Assembly: GCA_000499405.2 (NCBI GenBank)
Contig: HG738138.1
Span: forward strand, 9,236,888 to 9,300,887
Origin: Onchocerca volvulus
Taxonomy: Eukaryota > Nematoda > Chromadorea > Rhabditida > Onchocercidae
Length of the DNA: 64,000 bases
Direction of reading: 5' to 3'
Position numbers and translations under genes: made by a program. Of this stretch, positions 1-11,031 are shown piece by piece; positions within the stretch are counted from its first letter, which is position 1; each line of letters starts with the position of its first letter. Below the pieces are notes generated by a model, which worked only from the letters and a program-made list of their open reading frames with translations, was not told where the DNA came from and did no database searches.

Positions 1-2297
1 CTCATTTATATTATCATTATTCGTTACAAAGAAACAAAAATTACTGTGCGTTTGATAAAAAATTTCCGGTTCAGCTTCAAAGCTTATCATTGAGCTACTG
101 TAATTTGTTATCATAACATGACTTTGCACTACACATGGAATGGCCTGCATGTCACAGTAACTGAAAACCTTTTCTCTGCAATCTGACTTCCAGTGCTTCG
201 AGACATTTCAGAACTTGTTACTTGGTATTAATTTTTGACCTTATCTTTCCTCATATTTTCCACCGTCTGATCAAAATTGTAGAAGTGCACTTTCTTTTGA
301 CTACAAATTAACAAATCAGCATAGGTCTTTTTCGTTGCGCCTCCGACTTGATGTCGGTCTGGTTAAATGAATTAGTCTCATCAGTATTTGGTTCTCTTAA
401 CTAAGGTGGGATCAAACATTTAAAGTGGTCACGTCCTCTTCTTTCTGATGAAATAATTGTTAGAACTTTCAGTCTTGTAAAGAATTTCACCTCTTCAGGC
501 ATTTCTTTTCCCGCCTTTCAAACATATTTTAAAAATACGCCACGAACTTCTCGTTTCACAGTATACAAATTTTTGCAGTTAGTTTTTGCAAGGTCTGATC
601 ATTATTATGGAATTATATTTGTTCAAGTAAAAGTTTTCAGAATTCGGAAGCGATTTGTCTTTAGAAATAAAAGCTCAATTTTTAAATTGTAAGCATAATT
701 GCCGCAAATTCCTTGCATTTCTGGTACAGCGAATCATAATAAGAATCTCAATCATTTAATTTGTAGCGCAATTATGTTCTACTGGCAAAATTTCATAACA
801 ATTGCCAATTGTGTCGAAATGGCGGAAAATAGACCACTGTACATAATGTATATAGTTAAATACCTGCCATTTGGATTAAGTTGCATATATTAGTGGTATT
901 TTTTTATGTAGTAATAAATAGTAAAGAATCTATAAGGTAAACAAGACAGACATCAAGCAAATTGATCAAAGGAAAAAGGATCAACTTGAAAACGTGAAAA
1001 CAGCTGCAAATCGAAAGAGACAAAGAGAAACAGAGGTCTGTCACAGCAGTGACATCGGGTATATGTAAGAAACTGCGGGGTTCAAATTCAAGATAAGTCA
1101 AAACATTCAATCATTTGGAATAACATCAAAATCAAATCGTCTTTCTCGGCAGTGACCCAGTTTCTTTGATTCAATCTCTTCGTTTCAGTAGCTCTGCTAG
1201 CTCACTGCTATTAGGCAATCGTTATTTTTATAATGAAAATTAATGAAGTTTGGTAGGACATTGTGATCAAAAAGCGAATCTTGTCATTGCGTCCGAACAG
1301 TAGGATCCGGGATGAGATCTTCGGATCGCTTGCAACATGATGTATCAATACATAACGGATTTTCCTCAGGAACAGTTAACTACTAAGCATATGTTATTTC
1401 TTTGATTAAATTGACATATTTTACACTTAAAAGGACAATTAATGAGCAATTCCAGCTGCCATCAGATACCGTATTTATCTAACCGACAGCAATACCTAAA
1501 TAGGAAATTTTTGCAAAAGAGCTTCATGTAGATTCATTTAATTGACTTAAAAATTAGAAGATGAGATTGCAAATCGTCTTAAAGTATGTGCTTACTTTGG
1601 TTGCGGAAAAAGCTTACCTTGATTCACACCAAAAAAAGAATTATTAGATCATTTCTGAGGTTAGTGACCAAGAACAAATACAAGGAAAAAAAAATTGCTT
1701 TGCCATGGTTGGACAATGCAACCAATAAATAAGCGGTCGATTCAGTGTAGCAAATCTGTGAAAACTGTTTGTGATATACTGATGAACAAGAGAAACAATG
1801 GACCGAATATGATTTGTTATAAAATAAATTGATGCAAAAATTTAGGGATTATAATATTTATAATATATACATTGCGATATAAATACATTTCCTTTTAGAA
1901 ATTCTTGCTTTTGTGCCATTGTGCTTAGCATGAAACTACATCCTAGCTAGCAAATGTAAGTTCATGAAAAATGTAAAAAATGGAATTTTCTTTGAATATT
2001 TTATATATTAAAAAAGTGACAAGACTGTAAAAAATCCCCGATTATTAGTGAACCGCATTCAGTGTTATCACAATATTCATTCATGCTGGTAAGCTATCTT
2101 ACGTTACCTTGAAATGATTAAGATATCGAGTTACTGGATACTTCACGATTTAAAAAAAAAAACTATTCGCTCAATTGAACTGTTCACTGATCTCTTGGAA
2201 AAAATATAAATAATCAGCCAACTGTTTGCTTGCAACTGATATATAATAAAATCTTTTTCAACTATACTTCAGCATTGCGTTTCTCATACACAACTGA
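1..2297. other. non-coding left flank
   Basis: I see no exon that I can support here. Only short open frames occur (for example 699-893 plus and 904-1110 minus), with no recognisable family and no convincing splice pattern. The huntingtin-like gene that begins at about 2298 lacks its 5' exons, so this stretch may be an intron or upstream sequence of that gene. A short duplicated stretch lies at its end (2275-2335): two copies of a CGTTTCTCA(CA)TACACAACTG motif about 34 bp apart. Confidence 0.4.
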
Positions 2298-5200
2298 CCG
2301 TTTCGTTTCGGTCCGTTTCTCACATACACAACTGTACTTTTGGCAAAGCGGTTTTTGTTAAGTGGACAATGCTTTAAATTGCTGGCTGATAGTGAAGTTC
2401 GTGTAAGCCACAAAATTTTGGCAATGTCTTGTTTGAGCAGTCTTGCTTTGTATTTGCCAAAATTTGCAGATATAACTCTTCAGCCAAAAGGTGATTATTT
2501 CCATCATCACTCTAAGAATTCCAATACAATCGGAAAGTTATATTTGAAACTTTTTATTAGTAATAAATATCATTATTTTATGTTTATTGACAGTCATATT
2601 TAGGTGGCTTGGGCATACAAACGTTGAAGGACCTTCAACTTTATCTGAATCATGAAGATGATCAGTTAAAGGCTGTAGCAGTCACTGTATTCGTAAATGC
2701 TGAAAAATGTCGATTCCGAGCCTTGGGTGAACCGTTTCATGGTTAGTCTTCTAGACATTTTGCATCGTTTGTTAAAAGACCGTAATTATCGTTTTCTCTT
2801 AGTGCGAAAAAAAGCTCTTCGGATAATTTAAAATTTCCAATTCTATAGAATCTGGTTGCTCATTCGCTTCATTTGTATATGATGCAATTCGTGTTCGTCG
2901 TGCTCACTGCAGTCGCTCGTTGCTGATAGCTCTAAAATCTGCAAAAAAATTGGTTTATCAAACTGGTATTGTATACGATGTTGCAAAATTTGCTTGTGAA
3001 AATTATCGGGATAATTATTTCTTGCTCCGGGTAAATATTTTTGACTAATACTTTTGGAGGTTAATGAGAATAACTTTTCATTGCATTTATTACGAATATC
3101 AGAACTGTTGTTTATGAATGTTTTGGATTCCAGACCATATTCATTTGGATAAATTCAAAAGAAAAATGCGTATTTCCTGTGGGAAATTTATCTTTCAAAT
3201 TTATGGATAAATTGCCGTTCATATTGAGAATTATATATTATTTGATCCATTTTTCAGATAGCTGTGGTGGAATATTTGGCAAGCATCGAGTGGGCACTTG
3301 CGAGCTCGTTTGCTACTCATCTTCCTGACGAAATTTTTGAGATTTACATGTATTTGCTTGCTGATGATGACCAACGAGTGAGAAATGCTGCGGCAAAACA
3401 TCTTTCTTTGTTCGTTCATTAATACTCCAAACAATAATTACAGAGGAATGAATTTCTGGGAAATACACTGTTACTTCGACACTTTTTTTTGCATTGTTTG
3501 TGAAATAAAATTCAATTTGTTTTCAAGACTTACTGAAAACGCGAACTATACTTCAACACTGAATAATTTCGCATTGGAGGAACCCGCTGATTATCTCTGC
3601 TCAGATTTTCCTAAAAATCCTCTGGTATGCCATACAAATTACAAATAATAAGATGCAAAATCTCGGTTTTCTTTTATTTACGGTTAAATGTAGAACTCAT
3701 TCATGATTTTCCATGTCTACTTTTTTCAGACCGTTGGTATGAGTCCATATTACGATTTCTTGCAGCAACCATTCAATTTTATAACCGCGGCTAATCTTTC
3801 TTTTGTTCTCAGAAAGATGTTCTATATTTTAACAACAAGTGCGAACGAAAAACAACAGGTCATTTGTTTAATTAGAAATAATTTATCTATTTTCTCGATT
3901 TGATTAATTTTGCTTCAGCATGTTTATTTAACTACTTCTAGTTCTAGCGTTATGGTTAGTAATAAAGTTTATTGTGTTTTAACATAATTCGTTTACAATA
4001 TGAAGATTTATCCCGAAAATAAGTGCAAATTAAAAACTATTTAGGCAGGCGTTGCTGCTGGATTATTTGAACTGTTGTGTTGTTTCAAGTCTAGGCATTA
4101 TGCTCAAGCCTGGGGACTCGAATCGAACATCGATAGTTCAAGAACTGGGTTAATCATTGCCCTAATTTCTAAATGTGACTGTTGCTGTACAGATGTGCAA
4201 ACTTTCATACAGTTTCTGAATGTTGCAACTCATATGACTGCAGGTGAATTGGTGTGCTTTTTTTCCTTGTAAAACTTGATCTTGTAAAATTTTGTTGGGC
4301 TTGGAAGTTATTCCCCCAAATACCCCTACTAGAAGATGAATCTGGAGCTTTGACTTTGATAATAGAAATTCATAAAATTTTTACAATACAATCAGTTTTA
4401 AGGCTTATACACAGTAGGCATCATGAAGAATGCTAATAAAGGTAATGATATAGTGTCGCAATTTCCAAAATATTTCATCTATGAACAACTTATTCTACTG
4501 CAGTTAAGGTATGTCGATTATCTTTTTCGATGTAAAATTTTCTGTCATTAGATTGGTGGAAATATCATGTAGCATTCTAAAACATTGGAACGAATGCTGA
4601 GAAATGGATCAATTGTTGTTTGTTAGAAAAAAAAAAAAATTTGAAATATTGAAGATCTCGAGACATCATTCGCTTGTAGGCAAACAAAGTATGATTTTTC
4701 TTTTCTGTAATGCCGACCATTTATATCAGTCCTCTTTTTAGTTTTCAGGGTTATTAATTTGTATTATTCTTTGATAATCGATCATCGGCAACAAATTGCA
4801 TATTCTTTTTCGCGGTCTTCACCACTTTCCCCCGTTCGTAAAGCATTTCCTGTTAGCACTAATAATGTAGCATCATGGGAGCAACGAATTTCTGCGATTT
4901 CAACATTTACTGGTATTAGCGTCAAAATGTCTAGAAACACAAGCTTCTTGCAATCTTCAAGCCTTATTCATTTCGCAAATTCATTAAAGGGTGGTTATCT
5001 CAATTATATGGTGAGGATTTTTTGTCTCGTCTTTATTTTCGATTCAATTTTTATTTCGCATGGTTTATACTATTCTGCTTAAAAGTTTTATATTTCAGAA
5101 TACTTTGGCCTTTGATGCATCTGATCGTTTCACAGCGCTGTTGATTTCAACACTGAATTGTTTGGCTTGTACGCTGGAGGTAATGCGACTTCCACAGGTT

Positions 5201-6083
5201 GCGGATATTCTTGAAGAGGTAATTTACCGAGGACTTACAAAGATTATTTTGATTTTCAAGATGATTCATTCAGTACTACTAGTGCAAAACATGCTGAATA
5301 CATTTAAGATGATATTTATCAGTGGAAAATAATTGCCTACATTTTCATTCATAACAAAACATTTAATAATCAAAAGCAAGCGTCTATCTTAATGCTATTA
5401 GCAACAAAAATTTTCTGATTAAAAGCTTTTTTTTACTTAATATTTCTAAATATGAAATCTGTTTCAAGCATATTTGATATCATTGAGAATTTGAAATATT
5501 TGCTCTTTAGATTTTATTGTACTGTCAAACTGTTATCGAGATCGTGCCTGGTGAAAGTATTCGAGTTGCGATGCAGTTATTTAAAGTATTATTTGGAAGT
5601 AATGTCACAAATTTGTCGCCACATGCATTAAGGAATTTGAAATTAAGTCATGTTAGTCAGCCTAAAGGTGATTTTCAATATATCTAATTGCGAAACTAAA
5701 ATTTCTTACTTGCGTTTTGTTTATTTCGTTATTGTGTAGTTTAATCTTAGTAAGAATTTGATCTAAATTCTCATCAATCTGTTGTGAATAAATTCTGAAG
5801 CATATTCAATGCAAGAACAATCGGTTCTTTATTTTTCATAGTTTTTGTTTCCAAATTTTCTTATGTTTTACTGCATCAAAACTCACATGAGTGCTGTTTT
5901 GGAAGAAATAATTGTTGCTTTTAGTTGGCACTTTTCGAAGATGTTACTTGTTTTAATTCTATTTTATTTTTATTTTTTACTTTTACATCTCTTTGAAATT
6001 TGCATGTTGAGAAGTGAAAATTTTTTTACAGAATTTCTTGTCAATACAGGTCGTGTTGATTATGGCGAAGCAGAGCTTATAAG
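2298..6083 (+). CDS. htt: huntingtin-like HEAT-repeat protein, middle fragment
   Basis: Huntingtin is a very large HEAT-repeat scaffold for vesicle transport and autophagy. Exons that I can join in phase: about 2298-2490 (start uncertain), 2604-2741, 2849-3030, 3258-3409, 3528-3624, 3730-3858, 3919-3954, 4045-4243, 4333-4413, 4742-5010, 5099-5218, 5511-5667, about 5842-5955 and 6032-6083. Blocks match human huntingtin in order: FLLSGQCFKLLADSEVRVS against FLLTGG...RDVRVS; LLADDDQRVRNAAAKHL against LLGDEDPRVRHVAAASL; SPLSPVRK against the SLSPIRRK site; VAMQLFKVLFGSNVTNLS against CVQQLLKTLFGTNLAS. The fragment corresponds roughly to human residues 600-1440, as recalled. Donors are mostly GTRNGT-like; the phase into the exon near 5842 is unresolved because of a T run. 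No 5' exons are seen in the window, and the C-terminal HEAT half is absent: a Helitron starts at 6150 and a gene on the other strand ends at 11.0 kb. It could be a truncated gene or a decaying pseudogene; the long uninterrupted exons favour recent or current constraint. Confidence 0.82.
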
Positions 6084-6193
6084 GTATATTTTATTTTCAT
6101 TTTTCGGGTCTGAAGAAGTGAGATTTAATCTGTTTAAAATTTAAATAAATCTATATAAATAAAAATGTAACTGCTTCTTTTGGCTGATAACAG

Positions 6194-6759
6194 AACTTCG
6201 CAAGTTCTTCACCGATTGCTTTCAAATTTTGAAACAACTTTGTATTTGAATAGGTCTTCTTTTTTATATAGACACATATACTTTTTTTCACGTTTCATAT
6301 CCGTGACAACTAAAAGTAAGTGAGCGGACTGAATTTTTTGACCCCGCCCTGCACAGCGCCTTAATGAGCGAACAGAATTCATTCACCACTACTTTCTGCC
6401 TTGGTAGCGGCTATTTCCTGCAATGAATTTTTAAATTCTTCACCGATTGATTTGGAATTTTCATACAACGTTGCGTTCGAATAGGCGCATAATTTAAGCT
6501 TTTTTCTTTGTTTTTTGCTTGTGAGAAATATAGTTCGTTTACTTTTTGATTTGTGGAGAATGTAGTTGCGTCGCAGAAATGTCGAGGTTATGATAGTGTA
6601 TAATGAAATGTTTCCTTCGAGCAATTTAATATTGCTTCTAATATTAGGTCGTGTCTTAGATTGCCTCTTTATCGCAAATGTTCAATGTTCATTTTGACAA
6701 CGTTTCAAGTTTTTGCCTATTAATTTGGAATTTTGACACAACGTTACATTCGAATAGGC
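6194..6759 (+). repeat. three related internal units of the Helitron
   Basis: Three copies of an about 60-bp unit lie at 6194-6254, 6427-6487 and 6702-6759, roughly 235-275 bp apart. Each carries a TTCTTCACCGATTG-like core, then TTTGAAATTTT-like sequence, CAACGTT, and ends in GAATAGG. The same unit recurs at about 25180-25235 beside another Helitron 5' end, so it belongs to this Helitron family. The copies differ by several substitutions each. Confidence 0.7.
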
Positions 6760-6890
6760 ACGTTGTTTTTGTATATTGTTTTTGTATTTTATCGATATTA
6801 CCAGGAATGGTATTACTCATTCCTATCACTTCTTTCTGGTTGTTCTGACCTCAGGACAAATTTCATTGCCTCATAACTTCTGCAATTAAG

Positions 6891-7583
6891 AAAAGAAGAG
6901 TTGGTTGAAAAAGTATTTCCCGATATTCAAAGTAGTTATAAGAATCACGACTGACTTAGTGAACGAGATATTCTTGCGGCCAAGAACAAATACATCGATG
7001 AACTTAACAGTATTATTCTGTCTAACATTCAAAGCGAGGCAGTCACATACAATCTGTCGACACTGTTATGGAAGCAGATGAAGCGGTTAATTATCCAACA
7101 GAATTCACTCGGTCTGCCAGAGATGCCACTGCATTTATTGCAATTGAAAATCGGCATGCCAATTATCGTGTTACGAAATATCGAAATATTTGTTCGATAT
7201 TTCGCAACACGATAATTCAGCCATTATTTTGCAACGACACGAGGCTTGCAGTAAAAAAATTAATGAGCAATGTGGTGGAAGCGACAATCCTGACAGGATC
7301 TTTCAAGGGTGAAGATTTCCTCATTCCTCACATTCCTATGATTCTGACGGATTTGCCATTTCAGTTTAAGAGATTGCGATTCCCAATTTGATTGGCATTT
7401 GCATTTACTATCAACAAAGCTCAGGGCCAATCTTTAGAATTGTGAGGCTTAGATCTAGAGACTGATTGTTTCTTACATGGACAATTATATGTTGCGTGTT
7501 CTAGAGTTGGTGAACCAGATAATTTCTACATCTACACAGACAATGGAACAACATATTGGATATCCACAGGTATTCTGAAATTA
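6891..7583 (+). pseudogene. PIF1-like Helitron helicase, C-terminal remnant
   Basis: The translated remnant follows the C-terminal end of Helitron-encoded PIF1-type helicases: EELVEKVFPDIQ, LSERDILAAKNKYIDELN, MEADEAVNYPTEF, then LPEMPLHLLQLKIGMPIIVL, TRLAVKKLMSNVVEATIL, FAFTINKAQGQSLEL and LYVACSRVGEPDNFYIYTDN. The last two are the helicase motif V/VI region (INKAQGQS and the VACSRV block). There are at least two frameshifts (around 7060-7110 and near 7185) and several stop codons (for example in KNHD*LSER, FPI*LAF and LEL*GLD). The coding strand is the Helitron plus strand, as expected. It cannot make a working helicase. Confidence 0.88.
7162..7216. repeat. short fold-back inside the helicase remnant
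   Basis: Arms 7162-7185 and 7193-7216 are inverted copies (ATTATCGTGTTACGAAATAT against ATATTTCGCAACACGATAAT, one mismatch), with a 7-nt loop. The fold-back interrupts the helicase reading frame exactly between the PIIVLRN block and the NDTRLAVKKL block, so it looks like a small inverted duplication acquired after the element died. Confidence 0.75.
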
Positions 7584-7961
7584 TATATATTAGATGTAGG
7601 CAAAAGCTGAAAGATGTAGCGCCACGATAATTGTAAACAAGAAATACCAAAGATCAAGTGACACTACATAGTTTCAAAGGGACGACAAACATGTTTACCA
7701 CCAAAACGCTCCAATTCACAGATAAACGACAAAGATCGACGCAGCAACAGCAACAATTCGGAGTTCCAAGGGTTCCCAGTTCGACAGTTCATAGCGATTT
7801 GAATTTTTTTAAAACAAATTTCAAAATATTGTGGACAGTGACTCATGTATTTCTTCAATATCAATGACAAATACCTCCGTAGTTATTAAATTGCTAAATT
7901 GCTAGAAGGTATATTTTAACTCTATTTATGAAGTAAGAGATTGACTTAACATTTATAACAA

Positions 7962-7994
7962 CTCCGCCATGCGGAGCGTGGCCGGGACAGCTAG
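7962..7994 (+). other. Helitron 3' terminus with hairpin and CTAG
   Basis: Stem CTCCGC (7962-7967), loop CAT, stem GCGGAG (7971-7976), then a 14-nt spacer CGTGGCCGGGACAG and terminal CTAG (7991-7994) followed by host T. This is the textbook Helitron termination structure. Confidence 0.85.
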
Positions 7995-8248
7995 TCATTT
8001 TATAAATGCTTATAAACTATTAATTTACGAGGCAGCCATCAGGCTTCGGAATGATTGTGATAGCAAAGATCTCTAGCAGAAGAAATGAATGACACAATGA
8101 ATAAGGAGAGACACAGATGACTATTCACCCCATGTCGCAGATTTTCTATAACCGTGACAATAATTGTAGCTTCTTGAATTCTGTTCTCGATCTTCTTAAC
8201 CGTGAAATTATTGGGAGTTCTTCTTTCTTGTTCTGTAGTTCTCAAAAC

Positions 8249-8270
8249 CTCAAACTTGGGTAATTAAACC
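8249..8270 (-). other. genomic copy of the nematode SL1 spliced leader
   Basis: All 22 bases match the canonical nematode SL1 leader on the minus strand (starts GGTTTAATTACCC, ends GTTTGAG). In nematodes SL1 is donated by a roughly 100-nt SL RNA to pre-mRNA 5' ends. Here the leader is followed by GTTTTGAGAACTACAG, not the usual GTAAAC-type SL RNA donor, and I see no Sm site (AATTTTTG) in the next 100 nt, so this does not look like a working SL RNA gene. The minus-strand reading frame 8039-8245 begins right after it. The simplest reading is the 5' end of a retroposed trans-spliced mRNA; a decayed SL RNA gene is the alternative. No poly-A tract is evident at the far end. Confidence 0.8.
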
Positions 8271-10288
8271 TTTATAACGAAAACTGAGGATACAACACAT
8301 GCGAAACAATTGCAATATCAATCGATCAATACAATTCCACTAATATCAAACGGGCAATTCTCACGATGATAAACAATCCAAACCGACCCCAGAAGTATAT
8401 CCTTCGAAAATGAACTTGTAGTCAGGACCCTCTTTATTTATGGAGGGAGGATTCCGATAGAATTTGATTACAATAAAGCGCTATTGTTAGCGCCTGAGAG
8501 CGTGTCTCCTTTGGCGCATACCTTGACCTCAACAAAAAGTAAAGTACAAAGCTACCTGACCTATAACAGAAAAACATTCACATCCGATAAGACTAACAAT
8601 CATTTGTACATATATTGTGATCTCATTGGCATATTTAATCTAATTTTTTAAAGATAATCTGTTTTTTCTTACAATGTATAAATTAAGATAATCAAAAAAT
8701 CACTTATTTTCTTATATTCCTCGCGATTTCAGCGACACCCCACAATGGTCAAATGTCACATCGATTTCTATTAGCTGGAATAAAACCGTTTCATTCAAAA
8801 TAAAGCTTTAAAACAAAATTCGGAAGATCAAAACGATAATCTTTCATAGTTCACTGAAAAACGAAAGGATTCAAAAAATGGGAAACCAAAAGAATTCATT
8901 TATTAATGATGATTGATGCATGAGTTAGCCTAGTTCATTAACTGGCCAGTATTCTCTAAAAAAAATACTTGACTTGAAATTTTGATTTATAAATAAATTA
9001 TTCTACATCTTCTCATTTGTTGAACTATTTCAATGAGTGCTGAAAAAGTTTGAAATATATCGGAAAATTTCTTGAGATGTATAAAATAAATATTCAATAA
9101 AAAATATTTAATAAATATTGAAGTAAAAAAATATTTTATTTCCATTTTTGCTAAACTATAAGTGAATACTTATGGAACTATGGAGCTACTTAAAATTTAT
9201 CTCCATATAGCTCCATAAGTTTCCACTAATAGCTTAGCAAAAAAATACTTACAAAATTTTTCCACCAATTAATAAAAACCCATATATTTTAATATCTTTG
9301 TAATTTTTATCAAACAGACAGCTAATCAAATTACCGTTGCATATCTATCCCAATTTTATTAAGTGGTTATTTGTTTTGATCATTCTTTCGCTTGCTCTTT
9401 TCAGTACTTATAACTTGCAGTATTTGACCATTTAAGCTGTATTAATGTCACTGATAAAATGCTTTCAAAAAAGATAATTTCTGAAATGAAAATATTGCTC
9501 ATGGTCATTTATATAAATATAGGTATGTAATGATAAGAAGCTGATATTTCAAAATCAGTTATCTTTGTGCCTTCTATTCATGGACTAGACGTTCGATACA
9601 TTAGGGTTTCAGGTCACACAGCAAATATGTTCATCTTTTAGGGAATATTGATTGATTATCTACTGCTGATTAAAAAAAACTTGGAAATAGAACCAGCATT
9701 CCATGATTACAGACCTTTTTTCGGGCAAACACCTTGCGTATTACTTAATTTTAATGTTTGTTCTTTAATCATTGCGTTGTTTCGTTCCAGTATGTAGCAT
9801 TTATTCATCTAAGAGCTAGCAAAATCAAAGTAAGGCATTGCTACAGCCTCACCGACCTCCAAAAACTGTTATTTTGTTTGTGGCCTTTAGAATAAGCTTT
9901 TTTTTTTTCCCCTTCTCTCCTCCATCCCCAAACTGTGAACGAAGTTATAATGATGATTTTCCATTGAAATTCGAACACTGACAAATAATTACGGCACGTT
10001 CAATATGTCGCAAAGATTATTCTGATATATTAAGTTCTGGTTTGTATTAAAGTAAACAAAAGAATCTAAAGGCGCAAACATTACATGAGCGGAAACAAAT
10101 TAAAATGTCACTTTCACAAGGCACGTTTATGAGCATAATTATTTCCTCAATTTGCAAATGCAAATCGAGAATGTACTTGGCATTCTCTTCGGGAAAAAGC
10201 TTGAATATTCAGACTGGTTAAATTAAATTTTGTACCAACGTATACTTGCACATTTCTGCAAATTGTAAACTTGAAGCTTTTTTATTTT

Positions 10289-10332
<44 letters not shown>

Positions 10333-11031
10333 AAAGGATTTTATTCCTAAAAAAAGAAAAAAAAAAGGAAAAAAAAGCTAAGTACATTTAAACAGATATT
10401 ATCTAAATGAAACACACAGAAATAGATGAAGCCTAATTTTTCAAATTTTCTAATTCAATAAAAAGGAAAAGAAAATGGGATGCATAGACCAGTTTTGAGA
10501 AACTCACTTGAACAAGGGAAACTGAGTACATTTTGTTTCTACCATTGATGTGTTTTTTTCTCATCTGAGATTAATTTATAAGGTGAAGTTAAAAACTGCA
10601 CTTCCCTTCAATTAAAAATACAGCGGTTGATTGATATGTCTCAACTTTTATGAAATATGGCTCGGAAGATAAAATTTTCCGAGCAAATTTATTAGTTTAA
10701 TAATAAAATACTGAAGTTAAAGAAAAAATTCTGAAACCAATCAGTAGAAATTATCTGCAGAATTAGTTTCAAATTTTTGATTTCGGATTTATGCCAATCC
10801 TAAAAATAGCAAATTAAGTTGCTCCATTCGATTTGGAACAATGCTTGGGATTTATTGCAGCAAGAGAAGTGAAATAGAATCAATCTAAAATTGCTACTTT
10901 GATCTTAGATCAAAATTTCAGCCAATAAACTTGGTGCTTTTCAATTGAGCAATTGAGTAATATTTGAAGAAAAAATGAAAATCATTTGATATGATCCTTT
11001 TCGACATTTCACTTGCATTCGTCAAGGAAGC
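8271..11031. other. intergenic, no gene seen
   Basis: No exon is supported on either strand. The stretch holds a hairpin (9146-9243), a pure T run of about 41 bases (10291-10331) and otherwise AT-rich unique sequence. It is too short (about 2.8 kb) to hold the missing C-terminal half of huntingtin. Confidence 0.6.
9146..9243. repeat. imperfect hairpin, about 44-bp arms
   Basis: TTTTTGCTAAACTATAAGTG (from 9146) pairs with CACTAATAGCTTAGCAAAAA (ending about 9243); the inner parts, CTTATGGAACTATGGAGC and GCTCCATAAG, continue the pairing. Arms are roughly 80 percent identical, loop about 12-15 nt. It may be a small fold-back (MITE-like) element; no target site duplication is obvious. Confidence 0.6.

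Larger units (their letters stand above)
6150..7994 (+). mobile_element. decayed autonomous-type Helitron, both ends present
   Basis: A rolling-circle DNA transposon. The 5' end at 6150 reads TCTATATAAATAAAAATG, the usual nematode/arthropod Helitron start with terminal TC. The 3' end at 7994 is CTAG, preceded by a perfect 6-bp hairpin (CTCCGC, loop CAT, GCGGAG; 7962-7976). The element sits between an A (6149) and a T (7995), the expected insertion site. Inside are three related AT-rich units near the 5' end and a broken PIF1-like helicase remnant. The Rep/HUH part is not visible, so this is an internally deleted copy. It lies immediately 3' of the last recognised huntingtin exon, after a good donor (AAG|GTATAT at 6083/6084), so it inserted into an intron or the 3' flank of that gene. 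The match to known families is from memory, not from a search. Confidence 0.85.

Noticed and set aside
7068..7391. A 107-residue protein-coding gene
   Set aside because: It is part of the Helitron helicase remnant read across a frameshift; the first residues (MEADEAVNYPTEF) and the last block belong to the helicase, the middle is out of frame.
8249..8270. A functional SL1 RNA gene
   Set aside because: The leader is perfect, but the next bases are GTTTTGAG rather than the conserved SL RNA intron start, and no Sm site or compact three-stem structure is evident in the following 100 nt; it is also not beside a 5S rRNA gene.
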